A DNA stretch of 64,000 nucleotides from Nautilus pompilius (lineage: Eukaryota; Mollusca; Cephalopoda; Nautilida; Nautilidae), in contig JACATO010000320.1 of the NCBI GenBank assembly GCA_018389105.1, forward strand, positions 372,001 through 436,000. Reading direction: 5' to 3'. Every line of letters starts with the position of its first letter. Position 1 is the first letter of the stretch. The notes under the pieces are model-generated. The model had not been told where the DNA came from and searched no databases. It saw nothing but the letters and a program-made list of their open reading frames with translations. The translations under genes and the position numbers were made by a program. Positions 24,994 through 36,859 of the stretch are shown in pieces.

Positions 24994-25319
24994 TAATAAA
25001 CATTGAAATGAGATTTACTTCCTTTTTAAAATTTATTTTATTTAATTTCTTTTTTAAATTATTTAAGTGACTGAAATATTGAAAATAAAATAAAATTTGA
25101 ACAAAATGTGTGCTTATTCAAAATGACTGCTATGTAGCTTAAAAGTTCAACATGTGTATATATATATATAATCTTTTACACGTTCTTATTTCAGACACCA
25201 GTCATAAATCATAAAAAATAAAGCAAACTCTTTGAAATTAAAAAAATAAACATAATTAAAACAAATTGTGATTGGTTTGAAATCATGCCCAAACCAACTT
25301 CAGGCAAACAAATATTAGT

Positions 25320-25800
25320 GTTTCATACTGGGCCAGGCAAGACAACCACCCTGTGGATCAATTCTCACCTAGCAGGAGAGAGTTCAGATTAGACTCCTGG
25401 TTTACTACAGGCTTAAAGAAAAGGAAGGAAAAGAGAGAGCATTTCACGACCCTGGCAACTCTTGACTCCTGATCTCTGTAATTACAATGAACAACCCCTT
25501 AGGTACCCCCTAATGTAGTCTGCCTGTAGCTTAGCAACCAGGAGGTGAAGTAGTAGCCAAGGCAAGCAAACACTTCTTGGTGGTTAGATAAACTGAGTTG
25601 GCCAACTTGATGAAATCTGAGATGCTGGCTTCCTGATGGAGATCATATATTGCTATGGTAACAGGCTGGCTTGGAGAAATCACCCCAGAGAACTGCTGAA
25701 GCAATTGCCAAGATTTAGGAGTCTGATGACTGCACAAACCATCTGTGGCCCCTAAGGCTATTGGGTCTTTTCAACAGATTCAATCAGCGCTGGTAAAATT
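25320..25800 (-). other. More GC-rich patch with one open frame, unclassified
   Basis: This patch is visibly richer in G and C than its surroundings. On the minus strand a 68-codon frame (25531-25737) lies just after an acceptor-like TGGTTTGTGCAG. It reads for example PKSWQLLQQFSGVISPSQ and ISDFIKLANSVYLTTKK and ends at a stop. It could be a terminal exon of a minus-strand gene, or a chance frame inside an old repeat. Near 25333-25410 the plus strand also has a GAGTTCAGATTAGACTCC stretch that could be a decayed B box, which favours a repeat. Confidence 0.25.
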
Positions 25801-25872
25801 GGATGTTGCATGGAAGCTGTCTGAAGAAGCTACTCAAATAATACTGAATTCATTCTGCCTTGCAGTCAGTCT

Positions 25873-25908
25873 CACACACACACACACACAGACAGACAGA
25901 CAGACAGG
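25873..25908. repeat. (CA)9 plus (GACA)n microsatellite
   Basis: CA units are followed by GACA units. Read directly. Confidence 0.95.
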
Positions 25909-25909
25909 A

Positions 25910-27638
25910 CAGGATTTGAAAAGAAAAGAAAATGTTTCAAAGATTTTTGTTTTTCTATTCAACTTTAGAAGAATTCCAAGAACAAATGTAAGGAAGAGAC
26001 AACAAAAAAATGTTGTCTGGTATTCTAATTTTAGCCCTGTGGCCACAAATTAGCAATACAACATATTCCACTAATTCTGTTTTGTTAAAATTATTAATAA
26101 ATACCAATCCTGGATAAATTTAATAGTATCTTCATACAAATTATGAAAATATTTCTAATAAACATTTTCCATAATGGAGTATATTAAAAAGGCCTTATCT
26201 TTGTGTTTGGTGAAAATAGTGCAAAAAAATACATCCCTTCAGGAAATGCACACATTGTTTGTTCTCTCTCTCTCTCATTTTTTCTGGTGTAAAAAAAACC
26301 ATTTAATAGGAGATACTTGGCACATGTGTGAATGTATAGATGTGATTTTTTTTTTACAAAATACAATTGTAAATACTGAATTTGAATGAATTACTATACA
26401 ACAATGTAAATGTGTTTGCATGTCACATACTGTATTAATGATGATTATGGAAACAGAAAGAAAAAAAAACATCTGGCTATAAAATGTAAATAGCATGTGA
26501 TAGATGCATCACATGTAAAACTGAAATGCTCCATAGTACATTTGTGTGTTTATATAGTAAACTGTGATTGGTTCTCATAGAAGAAATAAGAAAGTGCCAC
26601 ACCTACAGAAGGACTACAAAGGTATAGACAGTGAGATATTATTGTGATAAATGCTATGGCTCCTGGGAAATAAATATATGATAAGCATATAGACATCAAA
26701 GTCTTAGCTAATGAAAACTAATCCATGTGGCAGATTGCAACCTGATTTCATGTTTCAGAAGAAGCTGTATGCAATATGCTGAAGAAGGTATGCAAAATCG
26801 GTACTGTTAACAATAGATGCAGTCAAAGAAGAAAGTTCAAACTCTCCAAAAGTGACGTTAAGTAGTTTAGGGTTGAGACAATGTGATAAAAGATTATCTA
26901 AAATGTAAAGAAGCTGATGGAAGAGTCACAAAGATGTCTTGGCCTGCACAAAGTCTTGATATGAATATTAATTTAAGTTATATGGTTACTGAGAAAGTCA
27001 AATAGTTTGGATAAATTGTAAAAAAGTGCTACAGGATAGATATTTGGAACAGCATTCCAGTCATATATAAATATGAGAGAGAGAGAGAATGAAATATGCA
27101 TGTGAATGTAAACTGGTGCCTTTAAACTTTATTATTCTCAGAGTATTACCATTTCTTGTTTTCCAGCATCATACTGGAAAGAAGGCATGTGTTTCTATGC
27201 ATTAACATTTCAAATATCTCAGAATGTAGTGAATATTTCTTCTACATTTTCCACATTTGACCCATTTCCTTTTCAGAAATTACCTACTTTGAGAATAGTA
27301 TTACTATTCAATGTTTCTTCCTTTTTGCTTCACACCCTCCAGGCTGACTGGACCTTTAGTTGTGGACCAGATTTAGCAGCACCAGGCTCATGTTCATGAC
27401 TCAAATTTCATTTGCAGCAGAAACAATAACAAAAATCACAATACATGGCATTTAAGATAAACAAAGTGCCAAGCCACATTTTTATTTCAAAAGATATATT
27501 TTGAAAGCCTGGAACAAATGTTGTTTGTTTCTTTTTTAATTTTAGATTTTCTCCACAAAATATCAAATGATGGAATACAAACTGTTTTAAAAGGCTACTA
27601 TAATCACACACAAGTTTTATTTAGCACAAATATGCATC
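25910..27638. other. AT-rich noncoding stretch
   Basis: No transposon ends or convincing exons. A plus-strand frame at 27187-27399 follows an acceptor-like TTGTTTTCCAG, but its composition is not distinctive. Confidence 0.45.
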
Positions 27639-28255
27639 CAGAGTTCCAGCTAGCCCTTTTTAGCATGGCGCCACGCCATGCCTCTGGTCTACAGCGCCAG
27701 CCATGCCTCTTTGTACAATGACATGCCCTAAATTTACAATGCCATGCCCCAAATGGTGCAAAACACAAAGCCCGATTTTCCTTTTTGTACAGGTATACAA
27801 CTGCCGCATGCAGAACTTTTTGAGCGTCCCCTGGCGGGAATTTTCCAGCCGCTCTGCGGAGTTGTAACTTGTGCGCGTGCGCATTATATGCCATTTAGTT
27901 TACGCTTCGAAGCATAGCACGAGTACACAAAAGACCTAACAAAAGAGCGGCAGTCTTAAGAGTATTTTTCTTCAACGTTTTAACATACAATCTAGCCTAA
28001 TTCAAGGTCGTCAATTAAAGCTATTGCATTTCATTATATTATGAGAACTTGTAGGTTTGTATGATTGCATAAGTTAGTAATACTTCACTTAACACCTACA
28101 TCATACTAGTATTAAACTGTTATTTATCAAATTTGTCTTGTCATTAATGCAAATAAATGTGCCCACAATACCATGCTTCCGCACCGTGACTGCACGCGAT
28201 GTGCCCTGTTTTATAATATTTACCATGCCCGTTTGAAAACCTAGCTGTAACACTG
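27639..28255. mobile_element. hAT-like MITE with subterminal repeats
   Basis: The left end CAGAGTTCCAGCTAG and the reverse complement of the right end CAGTGTTACAGCTAG differ at two positions, and the ends have the CAG-G form typical of hAT transposons. The element is flanked by a 6-bp direct repeat TGCATC (27633-27638 and 28256-28261); hAT elements usually make 8 bp, so the outer two bases may have diverged. The 617-bp interior has no transposase frame. CATGCC or CATGC motifs recur near both ends (about 27670, 27697, 27721, 27741, 28171 and 28223), as expected for subterminal transposase-binding sites. The GC-rich centre (27800-27900) contrasts with its surroundings. Confidence 0.7.
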
Positions 28256-28889
28256 TGCATCTAAGCCACAAGCCAAATAAAAATTGTTAAAAGTGTATTA
28301 AAAACTCACACCTCATCACTGCCAGAGAATTCTTCTGACTCTAAATCATGTTAAATGCCTACAATTGTCTGATAGCATATCAGAAGGAGAAACTTTAATT
28401 GGATTCCTCATGACCATCTCTTTCACAATCCTACTGCAAGAAGGTCACCATCTTGGAGTCTGTGCATTAGTACTGTATTCCAGCAGAAATGTGGCTGTTT
28501 CAGGTCATCTTACCAGAATGTTGGTACTGTTAGACAGCACTGTATTCATGCATGAACCACCCCTGCTTTTTTTTTTTTTTTTTTTTTACATTATTGAGGA
28601 TTATGAATTTGTACCACCAAACCTTTTATATTTTAAAGTTTCGAAAACAGAGTTATTTCCTTTTAAATTTATCAAACAGCTATGTGCTATTTTTTTTTTA
28701 GCCTTTCCAGCATAATTGGTGCCATACTACTACTATTGTCAAATATATCCATTAAAAAATGAGATAAGCTTCATTGTCAGAGCATCAATTGTAACAGTGT
28801 TAATATCTCACTTCTGGTACTGAAAACTGATTGACAGTAAGTAAGTGACAAGAATGCCCTTTTGTTTTTTTTTTTTTTAACACAAATGC

Positions 28890-31445
28890 AAAATGAAAAC
28901 AAACAGGATGCAACAATCCCCCATATATCAAACACCCGGTTAACAAATATTCGCTATAGCATGTATCAAAAATTAACACCAAAGATTCACTGAATGTATA
29001 CATGATTTGATATAAATGAAAGTACAGAATTTTGGGATAGACAAAAAATTCTCAGAGCAAGTTCCAGATTTAACAGATGTGGACAGATACATTAATATGC
29101 ACAGCATGGTGTGTTGTGTGCATACATTCGAATAGCATCATTATGTGTATCCTGTCTGCTGAACTTTGTAGAAATTATCTTACAAATTTTTCCCCTTTTA
29201 CAATTTATGATGACTGGTAAAAGTCAAGCAATTACCAGTGGTGCAACTGCCCCTAAAGCAAAGATGAAACACATCTCTTTGGATATTAAATTGGATGGTT
29301 TGACGCTGGCGAAAAGCCAATCAGAATTTCTAGAGCATTGGGCCTAACTCCACGATTCACAAGAATGAGGAAACAATTAGAGCAACTGCAATATCTGGCG
29401 TCTCTAACAGCTACTAAAGTATCATGCAATCAGTGATGTAATGGAAATTATGGGGAGATTACTGAATGTTTGGATAGAAAACCAAATTCAATGGAACATT
29501 CATGTAAGCACTATGGTTTTTCAAGAGAAGGCTTGGCTTGAAGTTTATTTGATGATCTCCAACAATGGGGAAAAGGTACCAGAGAAGAAATGTTTAATGC
29601 TAGAAAAGGATCATTTGATAGGTTCAAACAGTGCAGTCATTTGCATAAGATAAAAGTGACTGGTGAAGCTGCAAGTGCAGATACCAGAACAGTTGGGTCT
29701 TATCCAACTGCACTAAAGATAATTGATGAAGAGGGTTAAACACCCCAACAAATTTCAATGTCAATCAAATGGGGCTTTTTTTTGAAGCAGATGCCAGCCC
29801 ATACTTTTATCTCCAAAAAAGAAAAGATGGATGCAAAGGATTGCTTAACCCTCCTGCTCAGTGAAAATTCCGAAGGAGACATGAAGTTGAAACCTTTGCT
29901 AGTCTCCCATTCAGAAAATCCTAAGGCTATGAAAGGTATTGTTAAAGCTGGTCTTTTAGTAGTTTAGCACTCTAATAAAAATGCTTGGGTGACAATGGTA
30001 GCAGTCGCATTTCTGTCCTGCAGTTAAAAAATTTTGTCAGGATCATAACATTGCTCACAAAGTAATGTGTCTGTTGGACAATGGTCCTGGACATCTAGTC
30101 AACCTGAAAGATTTGTTACCTGATGTACGCATTGAATTTCTTCCACCCAACAGAACGGCATCAATTCAGTCAATGGATCAAGGAGTTATTTCAACCTTCA
30201 AAGCGTATTATTTACGCTGCACATTCCAAAAACCGATCGCAACAACGGATGAAGACAGGCTTACAATAAGGGACTTCTAGCATGGCTTTAATATTATGAA
30301 TGCTATTGAAAACATTGGTCAGGCCTGGGTGGAAGTTAAATCATGCACAATGAATGGTGTGTGGTGAAAATTGATGCAAAGCTATGTCCAAAACTTCAAG
30401 GATTTACCACTGAAACTGTCCTAGACTTCCAGCAGAACATCGTGAAGCTTGCACAAGAAGCTGGGTTTGATGAAGTCAATGAAACTGATGTGGTGGAGTT
30501 ATTGCAGTCACATGAAAATGCTTGTCAAATAAAGATTTAATGGAGATGGATATGGAATGAGCTGCATTAAAAGAGGAAGAGGAGGAAGATGAGAATCCTG
30601 TTCAGGTTCCTAGTTTATTAATGTCAGACCTCTCAAAAGCATTTGAATATTTAGAGAAGACAATGGAGATCTTTGCCGAAAAGGATCCACTCAAAGAAAG
30701 GAGCATGAAATTTTCCAGGGACTGCAGAACAAAGTCAACTTGTTACAAGGAAGTATATCTGGAGAAACAAAGGGCGTCAAAGCAGACGTTGCTGGATAGG
30801 TATTTGTCTAAGACTGACTTTCTCAAAAATGTCCATCAAGACCTGCACCAAGAAACCTCCCTTTGTTGATTAAGAATCCTATTGGCTTCAGCTGACCTCA
30901 TATGAGGCAGCGGATTAATTTATCTCAAGTCAAACTGTGTGATCTCCCTTGTACTGGTGTTTATTTTTATCTGTGTGTTTTAACATAACAATTTCATTTT
31001 AAAGCTTATTTCTTTTTGGATTTTAGTTTTTCTATCATGACACATTTTACAAAATTGACTCTCATTGCTAACATTACTCCATACTTGTATAGTGGCACAA
31101 CCTGCCTGCTACCCAAAACGGTGTAAAAGATTAAGTGTAATCCAACAGCGATTTTGACTGCAACTGGAAAAGTTTTTTTTGCCTCTGAAGTATGCGTCAA
31201 ATTTTCCTTATGCCTCACCAAGGGGTTAAGCACATTAATATATGATACCTAACACAAAAAATAGCACATTTATTACATTTATTCATTAAATAACATTTAT
31301 TTAAGATGGTTCATTATTCCTTGGGAACATATATAAGTTTACATAATGCAAGTAAATGGGAAAAAAAACTCATTCACTTAACAAATATTTGTTTAACGAA
31401 TGATTTTCACAGAACATATCCAATATGTTAAGCGGTGGATTTCTG
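28890..31445 (+). mobile_element. Tigger-type pogo transposon, degraded
   Basis: The transposase inside (29210-30869) identifies it. The right end is well placed: the reverse complement from 31445 reads CAGAAATCCACCGCTTAAC, next to TA (31446-31447). The left end is less certain. A partly matching stretch GGTTAACAAATATTCGC (around 28939-28955) mirrors GTTAAACAAATATTTG near the right end, and a CAGGATGC at about 28904 may be the terminus. The total near 2.5 kb fits a full-length Tigger unit. Confidence 0.82.
29210..30869 (+). pseudogene. Tigger (TIGD1-like) transposase, degraded
   Basis: Pieces appear in the family order across shifting frames. They are an N-terminal basic start (APKAKMKHISLDIKL), a helix-turn-helix (EKPIRISRALGLTPRF), the CENPB-type domain (EIMGRLLNVWIENQIQWNI), KVTGEAASAD, the catalytic core (LTLLLSENSEGDMKLKPLL, SENPKAMKGIVKAG, MCLLDNGPGH, PPNRTASIQSMDQGVI), and the C-terminal tail (SMKFSRDCRTKSTCY, QTLLDRYLSK). 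The second and third catalytic Asp are kept. At the first one the usual VDETG reads as NVNQMG if the frame is followed, so the Asp is replaced by Asn. Stops and frameshifts occur throughout. Motif identities come from knowledge of the TIGD1-like family. Confidence 0.9.
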
Positions 31446-33167
31446 TAGTTAAAATGCCAATGATTTAGATTATAAATCCTACTGTACAGACTAAATGTGG
31501 TCAAAGTTTTTTGAGTGTGCATAGAGAAGACGGACAGGGAGATAGATCAAACAAGCAACTCCATCAAAACAGAATATATACCTTTTAGAAAATAAAAATA
31601 AAGAAACCTCATAAAACTGTTCAAACTACTATACACTGTTTTTCACAAAAATTTTCAGTTTGAATTTCAGCATCTAAAACAATGGCCTTAAACTGCTAGG
31701 TCAGAGCAATTATCTCAAACAATGCACCTTTCAGAATGAGGGAAATAATCTGCTTTGTACCTACATCTATATTTTGATTATGGATGTAGCTTTGAACCCC
31801 ACTAAACAACAGAAAATGCACAGTACTAGTTAAATTTGGCACAAAAATGCAGATCATCTGATTAACCACGTAGTTTTAAGGTTGTATGATGCCAAATGAA
31901 AGTACTTGAAATGATATCACTCAGCTAAATGTTACAACTGCCTTTAACATTCATTTGTCAAAAGTTTACTTATCCATTAGACCAGTAAAATAGATTTGTC
32001 TTCATAATTATCAGTAGCCACGTTATCTGCATGCAAGTTAAAGTTTCTTCTACAATTTATTTAGCTTTGGAAGAGCCTCTGCCAAGGAAACAAGCAGGGA
32101 AACCCACAAGTAATCTATTAACACCAATATAGTAGGCAAGATGGTCAAATGAGGTAGCCTCCAGGACTGCCACCTAATCTGGGCATGGCTACCATGGCAC
32201 CATACCACCCACAGCTACAGGTATAATAACCAGCAAGAAGCAAATCTTCTTGTCTGACGTTCAGCATCAATTTTGCACAGATCAGACCGCCAAAACCAGC
32301 TTGGCACTAATTCCAGAATGCTGTCTCAAGGACCATCAGTCAGGGTTAGATCAAAATGTGACAGCCAGTATAATATACTGGATCCTCCAGTAAAAAGTGT
32401 GGAAAATTACTCGCATCCCACGGCAGCACAATGATCCTAACCACCAGTGGTTGAGTCCAAATATCAAGCCCTACTCTGTGATGAAGCACACAGGCAACCT
32501 ACCCAGCCCGGCACCCGGAGTACATCAAACGTCGTCATCAAATTGAGAAATCACTGAACCATTATCATAGAAAAGAGACAACTTTAATAATAAAATAATA
32601 ATGGTAAAATTAACCTACCATTTATTTCCTCATTAATCCATTAACCATACTATAATTAGCCCCTTATTTACACTTTTCACTTAGAAATTCACCAGTTTCA
32701 GTTGCTGATACTCGTGGTGAAGTTGACGTACATTTGAAAAGTATAAATTTGACAAGAACAATTGAATTAACCAATCATGTGTTTGTATTCATCTGTTAAT
32801 CAGATGATCCTGACAGTATAATAAATATGTTAATTATCATTTCAAAAAGCAATCACTTATAAGCCTGATAAACCTGTAGCTTTATAACTGTCTTTGCCAT
32901 CTATTGTTAACCCTTTCTGGCTAACATTAAGATGGATTTGTTATAAAATGGATCCCCATTAAAACATAGGCAACTAAATACTTTTGCTATGTAGCATAAA
33001 TTCACTAAATGTATGTATGTAAGACATATTGTGCATGTAAAATCATGCATTTTTAGAAAGATCTAAATGAATAGCAAATCATAATTTTTTTATAAAATGA
33101 GAGAAATGTTCTAGAAAAAAAAGGCCTTAAAATTCTTTAATGAGAAAAGCGTAATTATTTAAGTTAC
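31446..33167. other. AT-rich noncoding, with a GC-richer patch
   Basis: The segment 32150-32530 is richer in G and C. On its minus strand it contains GTGGTTAGGATCATTGTGC, which could be a tRNA-derived SINE head. No coding frame is convincing. The rest is AT-rich. Confidence 0.4.
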
Positions 33168-33198
33168 CTTTTTAAATGAGATTTCTACTTTCCCGATG
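33168..33198 (-). CDS. Candidate 31-bp exon, unidentified
   Basis: On the minus strand GTGTCTCAGTTTTAG is followed by 31 bp and GTAACTTAAA. The single open frame reads IGKVEISFKK, entering with two borrowed bases and leaving in phase 0. The peptide resembles a beta-strand of a CS/p23-like fold, but this is too short to rely on. It does not connect in phase with the candidate at 34437-34530. Confidence 0.25.
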
Positions 33199-34143
33199 CT
33201 AAAACTGAGACACTGTTTGTTCTCAACATGAACCACCATACAAAAGAAATCTTAACTTCACAATTCCTGGATAATCAATATCATAAGCATGTACAATTTA
33301 TTTTCTTACTGATATATTACACATAACAGGAAGTCTCCTGAGAGTGGTATAAGGGGAAAGAAAATTATAAATGTATGGAATGCAACACATACAAGTCCTG
33401 CAAGTAATCTAAGGTGTGAAACAGAAAAACCAGGAGCAATCAAGTGGAAAATCTAGAATCTGTGGCCCTACCACACAGCAAGATGTAAAGATGTTCTCTA
33501 AGCTATCAACTAACTATTTATAGGCTTAGCTAAGTACCAATAAGAAACATTCTTGTTTCAAGTGTTCAAAGGCAGGCAATTAGCAATATTGGAGAGCAGT
33601 CCAACTACTATGGGACCCATGAAAAGCCTTCTTAAATGAGCTATAGTCTTTAGCTTGAATAATGCAACAATCAGATGTGGGAATTTAAATCAGTCCATAC
33701 TAGCATGCCAACAGGTCTTGGACAAACAATCCCTTGCTAAAATTATAATTCTTTTTCATCATTCTCTCACAGGAAAAAAAAAAAAAAAGCTTTTAGCATC
33801 AGAAGAAAAGTCTAAATAAACTGTTAGCAACAGCTACAAATAAGATTAGAGTCTGAAATAAAATTTTACTGAAAGGCACACTATGAAACTGTTGAATAAC
33901 ACCATTTCAGAATTCAATTTGTGCTCCAAAACAAAAAGTGAAAAATATTCTAGAAATTGTCTCAATTTTATTAAAAGATTTAGAGCATTTCAAAATAACA
34001 GCTTATTGCATATTCCTTCAACAATGCACAGTATTTACCACCGATATACATTTTTTAAATAAATGTAAATCTTAATAAAATTCCCATAGAATACTGCTGA
34101 GCCATGAGCCAGCTGGCTTTAGTGCAACAGTTCTGGTGATTTG

Positions 34144-34190
34144 CTCTCTCTCTCTCTCACTCACACTCACAAATGCACGCACGCACGCAC
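34144..34190. repeat. (CT)n and (GCAC)n tracts
   Basis: A CT run (34144-34157) is followed by ACTC and GCAC units to 34190. Read directly. Confidence 0.9.
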
Positions 34191-34436
34191 ATGCAATGAA
34201 ATAAATATACATATATGGTGTGTAAACTTTAAAAAAAGAAGATAGATTAAATGTGTGCATCTAAAATTTAAAAAAAAAAAACTTTAGAATTAAGGCAAGA
34301 AAGATTTTTTTCTGAATATTTATCTTTAATGCTGAAGTTTTGTTCAGAAAAAGAAAGGAGAAAACCACCCAGAAACAGTGGACTCATCCAGAGCAATAAA
34401 CATTAAAAGAAATCCAATAGGAACACCATAACTCAC

Positions 34437-34530
34437 AAGAACCCTGGCAGGAAATTTACTTAAGAAAAGGTCATTTAGGTTGAAATGATCTGATCCTATG
34501 GCAGGACCAGCTGAACTAATGGCATCCATA
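34437..34530 (-). CDS. Candidate exon, unidentified
   Basis: On the minus strand TTTCATCAACTAG is followed by 94 bp and the strong donor GTGAGTTATGG. The open frame (one leading base, then 31 codons, leaving in phase 0) includes ISSAGPAIGSDHFNLNDLF and LSKFPARVL. The same frame continues past the donor for another 29 codons with a hydrophobic VPIGFLLMFIAL piece before TGA, so an alternative is a terminal exon 34344-34530 ending in a membrane segment. Family not recognised. Confidence 0.35.
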
Positions 34531-35019
34531 CTAGTTGATGAAATATTGTAAAATGGTTTCAGCAATAAGAAAACTGTTAAAGGATAAAATACATTTTAAA
34601 GATGAAAATCCATTGTTTGTTTTTTAAAATCATCTGATATGCGTTATGAATGCAAAGTTATGCATAAGGTTCCAAGTTACTAAAAGTTAATCAATGAAAC
34701 AGACATATTTGAGAAGCTTGTTTTTTTCTGAGGGTGGAAACTGGAATTTTGTGTAGTGCACATTATAGAAGACCCCCCCCCCCCATTCACAGGATAGAAA
34801 AGTTCCAAACTTCCGTCTCTCTAACATTTAACAGAGGCAAATGTTTGTTTTTAATGTTTACCTATTTAAAAAAGGTAGTAGTAGTATTTTGATCTACCAT
34901 GTTTGTTTTTTTTCTGCATGGATGACAGAAATAAACTATGCCAATTCTCCATGCAATAACTAGCCAAAAGCTTGAAAACAAATAATTCCTAAAGAGCAAT
35001 TAAGTTACAAATCACATAC

Positions 35020-35082
35020 ATTTATAACCAGGCATTTCAATGAGAAAAGCAGCCACCACAGATATTCCAATCATAAGAAACA
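35020..35082 (-). CDS. Candidate exon encoding a membrane segment
   Basis: On the minus strand GCTTGTTTTTGACAG is followed by 63 bp and GTATGTGATTTG. The open frame reads FLMIGISVVAAFLIEMPGYK, a typical transmembrane helix with a following Glu-Met-Pro-Gly turn. It enters with two bases of a split codon and leaves in phase 1. Being hydrophobic and flanked by two good splice sites, it is a plausible exon of a minus-strand membrane protein gene. Confidence 0.4.
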
Positions 35083-35158
35083 CTGTCAAAAACAAGCATG
35101 ATTACTTCAAAACTCCAGAGATTGATCTTTATCATGGAAAACGGATGGAATACCAATT

Positions 35159-35188
35159 CAACACACACACACACACACACACACACAC
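35159..35188. repeat. (CA)15 microsatellite
   Basis: Uninterrupted CA units, read directly. Confidence 0.97.
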
Positions 35189-36468
35189 TGATAAAATGAT
35201 TCATCATAGAGATGACATGCAAATTCTGTTGATTTTTCATGCCAATTAACATGCAGAAACTAATTCCAGTTTTGACTCTAGTCGACCTTATCCTAAGCTG
35301 TTAATCTACTGCTAGGAAATTAATAAACAAGGTACATAATGGTAATCAGGACTCAACATTTAAGCTCACAAGTGACCATAGTCTTGTAAATGCAACCAAA
35401 TGTCTAACCATTTGTATTTTATTGTCTAGTAACCTAAATAGCAAAAGTACAGAATTGTGACCTCTGAGTCTTGTAACCTTGTGGCATATTTTTTTCCTTC
35501 TTAAATTCATGATACTTCTATAGCAAACTGAAAAAAAAAAATGAATGTACAAAATGCAAATTTTTCCAGAAGTCTCTTTATAAAACTACCAGAGGGCCCC
35601 TCTCAACCAACAGAAAAGACTATACAGATTTAAAGCTTCAATTAAATATGAAGTATCAGCTTTTGTTGTTTTTGAATTACCACACAAAAGTAAAGTAATG
35701 AATCATTGCTTTTCAAAGCAAGTACCATAGTAAGACAAAGATATAATAAAAAAATGGACTGGATTTAATGAAAATTCATCTGTTCATCAGATGGTCAAGT
35801 CAAGTCATTACTAAAGATGTTCAAATGAAACCAGGTCAGAACAGCATCACCATAATGGTTGGTATCTGATGAGTGTTAGTATTTACAAGCAGGTCAGAAG
35901 TAGACACCAAAAACACTGCAGCAAGGTTTATCTAACAGTTTACTCATCGTATCATTAAAATTTATTTGTATATACATTTTTTTACATTTAACTTTAGAAT
36001 AAGTGGAGTTCATGTGTGAGCTAGCAGTTATTTTACAGATATTTAGTAAGCACAGAATTTTAGTTAAGCATCAGTGGGTGGGTAAGTTAACTGAAGCTGG
36101 ATAGCAAAGTTGAACAAATTTTTTTTTTGCCAGAAGAAAAACACACCTATAAACTACTTACTTTTTTTAAGAGCAGTTAACCAACAAGTACTTTTTGTTT
36201 TCAAGTCATAGCACACACAAGTTAACTGGTGTTAGGCTGATACAATAAAGCCACTGTTTTAGTGTCCTCTTCAGCCTCACCACTACCTATCACACATTCT
36301 GCAGCATGAGTTAAAGTAAATTGCATCAACAATAGTTACTACTATTATCCAAAACAGCCATAAGGTTAACTAACATTGGATAATATGTAAATGAGCTCCA
36401 AGATCCTGGTTTAGGGAAAGTTAGCTGCAATTCCTTATTGACAACAGAACCATTTACTGCCCCTGAAG

Positions 36469-36528
36469 CTCTCTCTCTCTGTGTGTGTGTGTGTGCGTGT
36501 GCGTGTGCATGCGTGTGTGAGAGAGAGG
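36469..36528. repeat. Compound (CT)(GT)(GC) microsatellite
   Basis: Six CT units, then GT units interrupted by GC dinucleotides, then GA units. Read directly. Confidence 0.95.
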
Positions 36529-36564
36529 TAAAAACAAGAGAGCATTATTGACTAATATTCTGGC

Positions 36565-36850
36565 TAAGCTCCATAGATGAAAATTGTCATTGAGCCAAAT
36601 CTCCAGCACGTTTCTCCAGGAAATGCTAGTAATGTTTGATGAGAGCACACACTAGCTTTCAATATTTGGAGAATAGATATCCACAAGGCCATACAGAAGG
36701 AAACTAACATTATTGCTACTTTAATAAAAAAATTCCTCTGTCCATCATTAGATACTTCTAATTGTAAATTTTCATAGCATTGTGGGAAGATTTTGTAAAT
36801 TGTCAGCTGGTGGAGATTCAAATTGCTTACACTGCCATTTAGATATTTAA
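36565..36850 (-). CDS. Open frame with membrane-like segment, possible exon
   Basis: A long minus-strand frame from about 36850 (after a TAAATGGCAG acceptor-like site) includes VSNLNLHQLTIYKIFPQCY and LEVSNDGQRNFFIKVAIMLV, then a hydrophobic run of about 20 residues (CMALWISILQIL), and ends near a stop at about 36565. Protein-like composition and one membrane helix would fit a neighbour of the exon at 35020-35082. No clear donor was found, so it may be chance. Confidence 0.25.
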
Positions 36851-36859
36851 AAGTATTTA

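Noticed and set aside
25834..26046. Minus-strand frame with Cys-Val and Ser-Val repeats
   Set aside because: Shadow of the CA and GACA microsatellite.
28365..28715. 116-codon plus-strand frame
   Set aside because: It runs through a long T tract giving poly-Phe; the part before it has no recognisable motif and no splice support.
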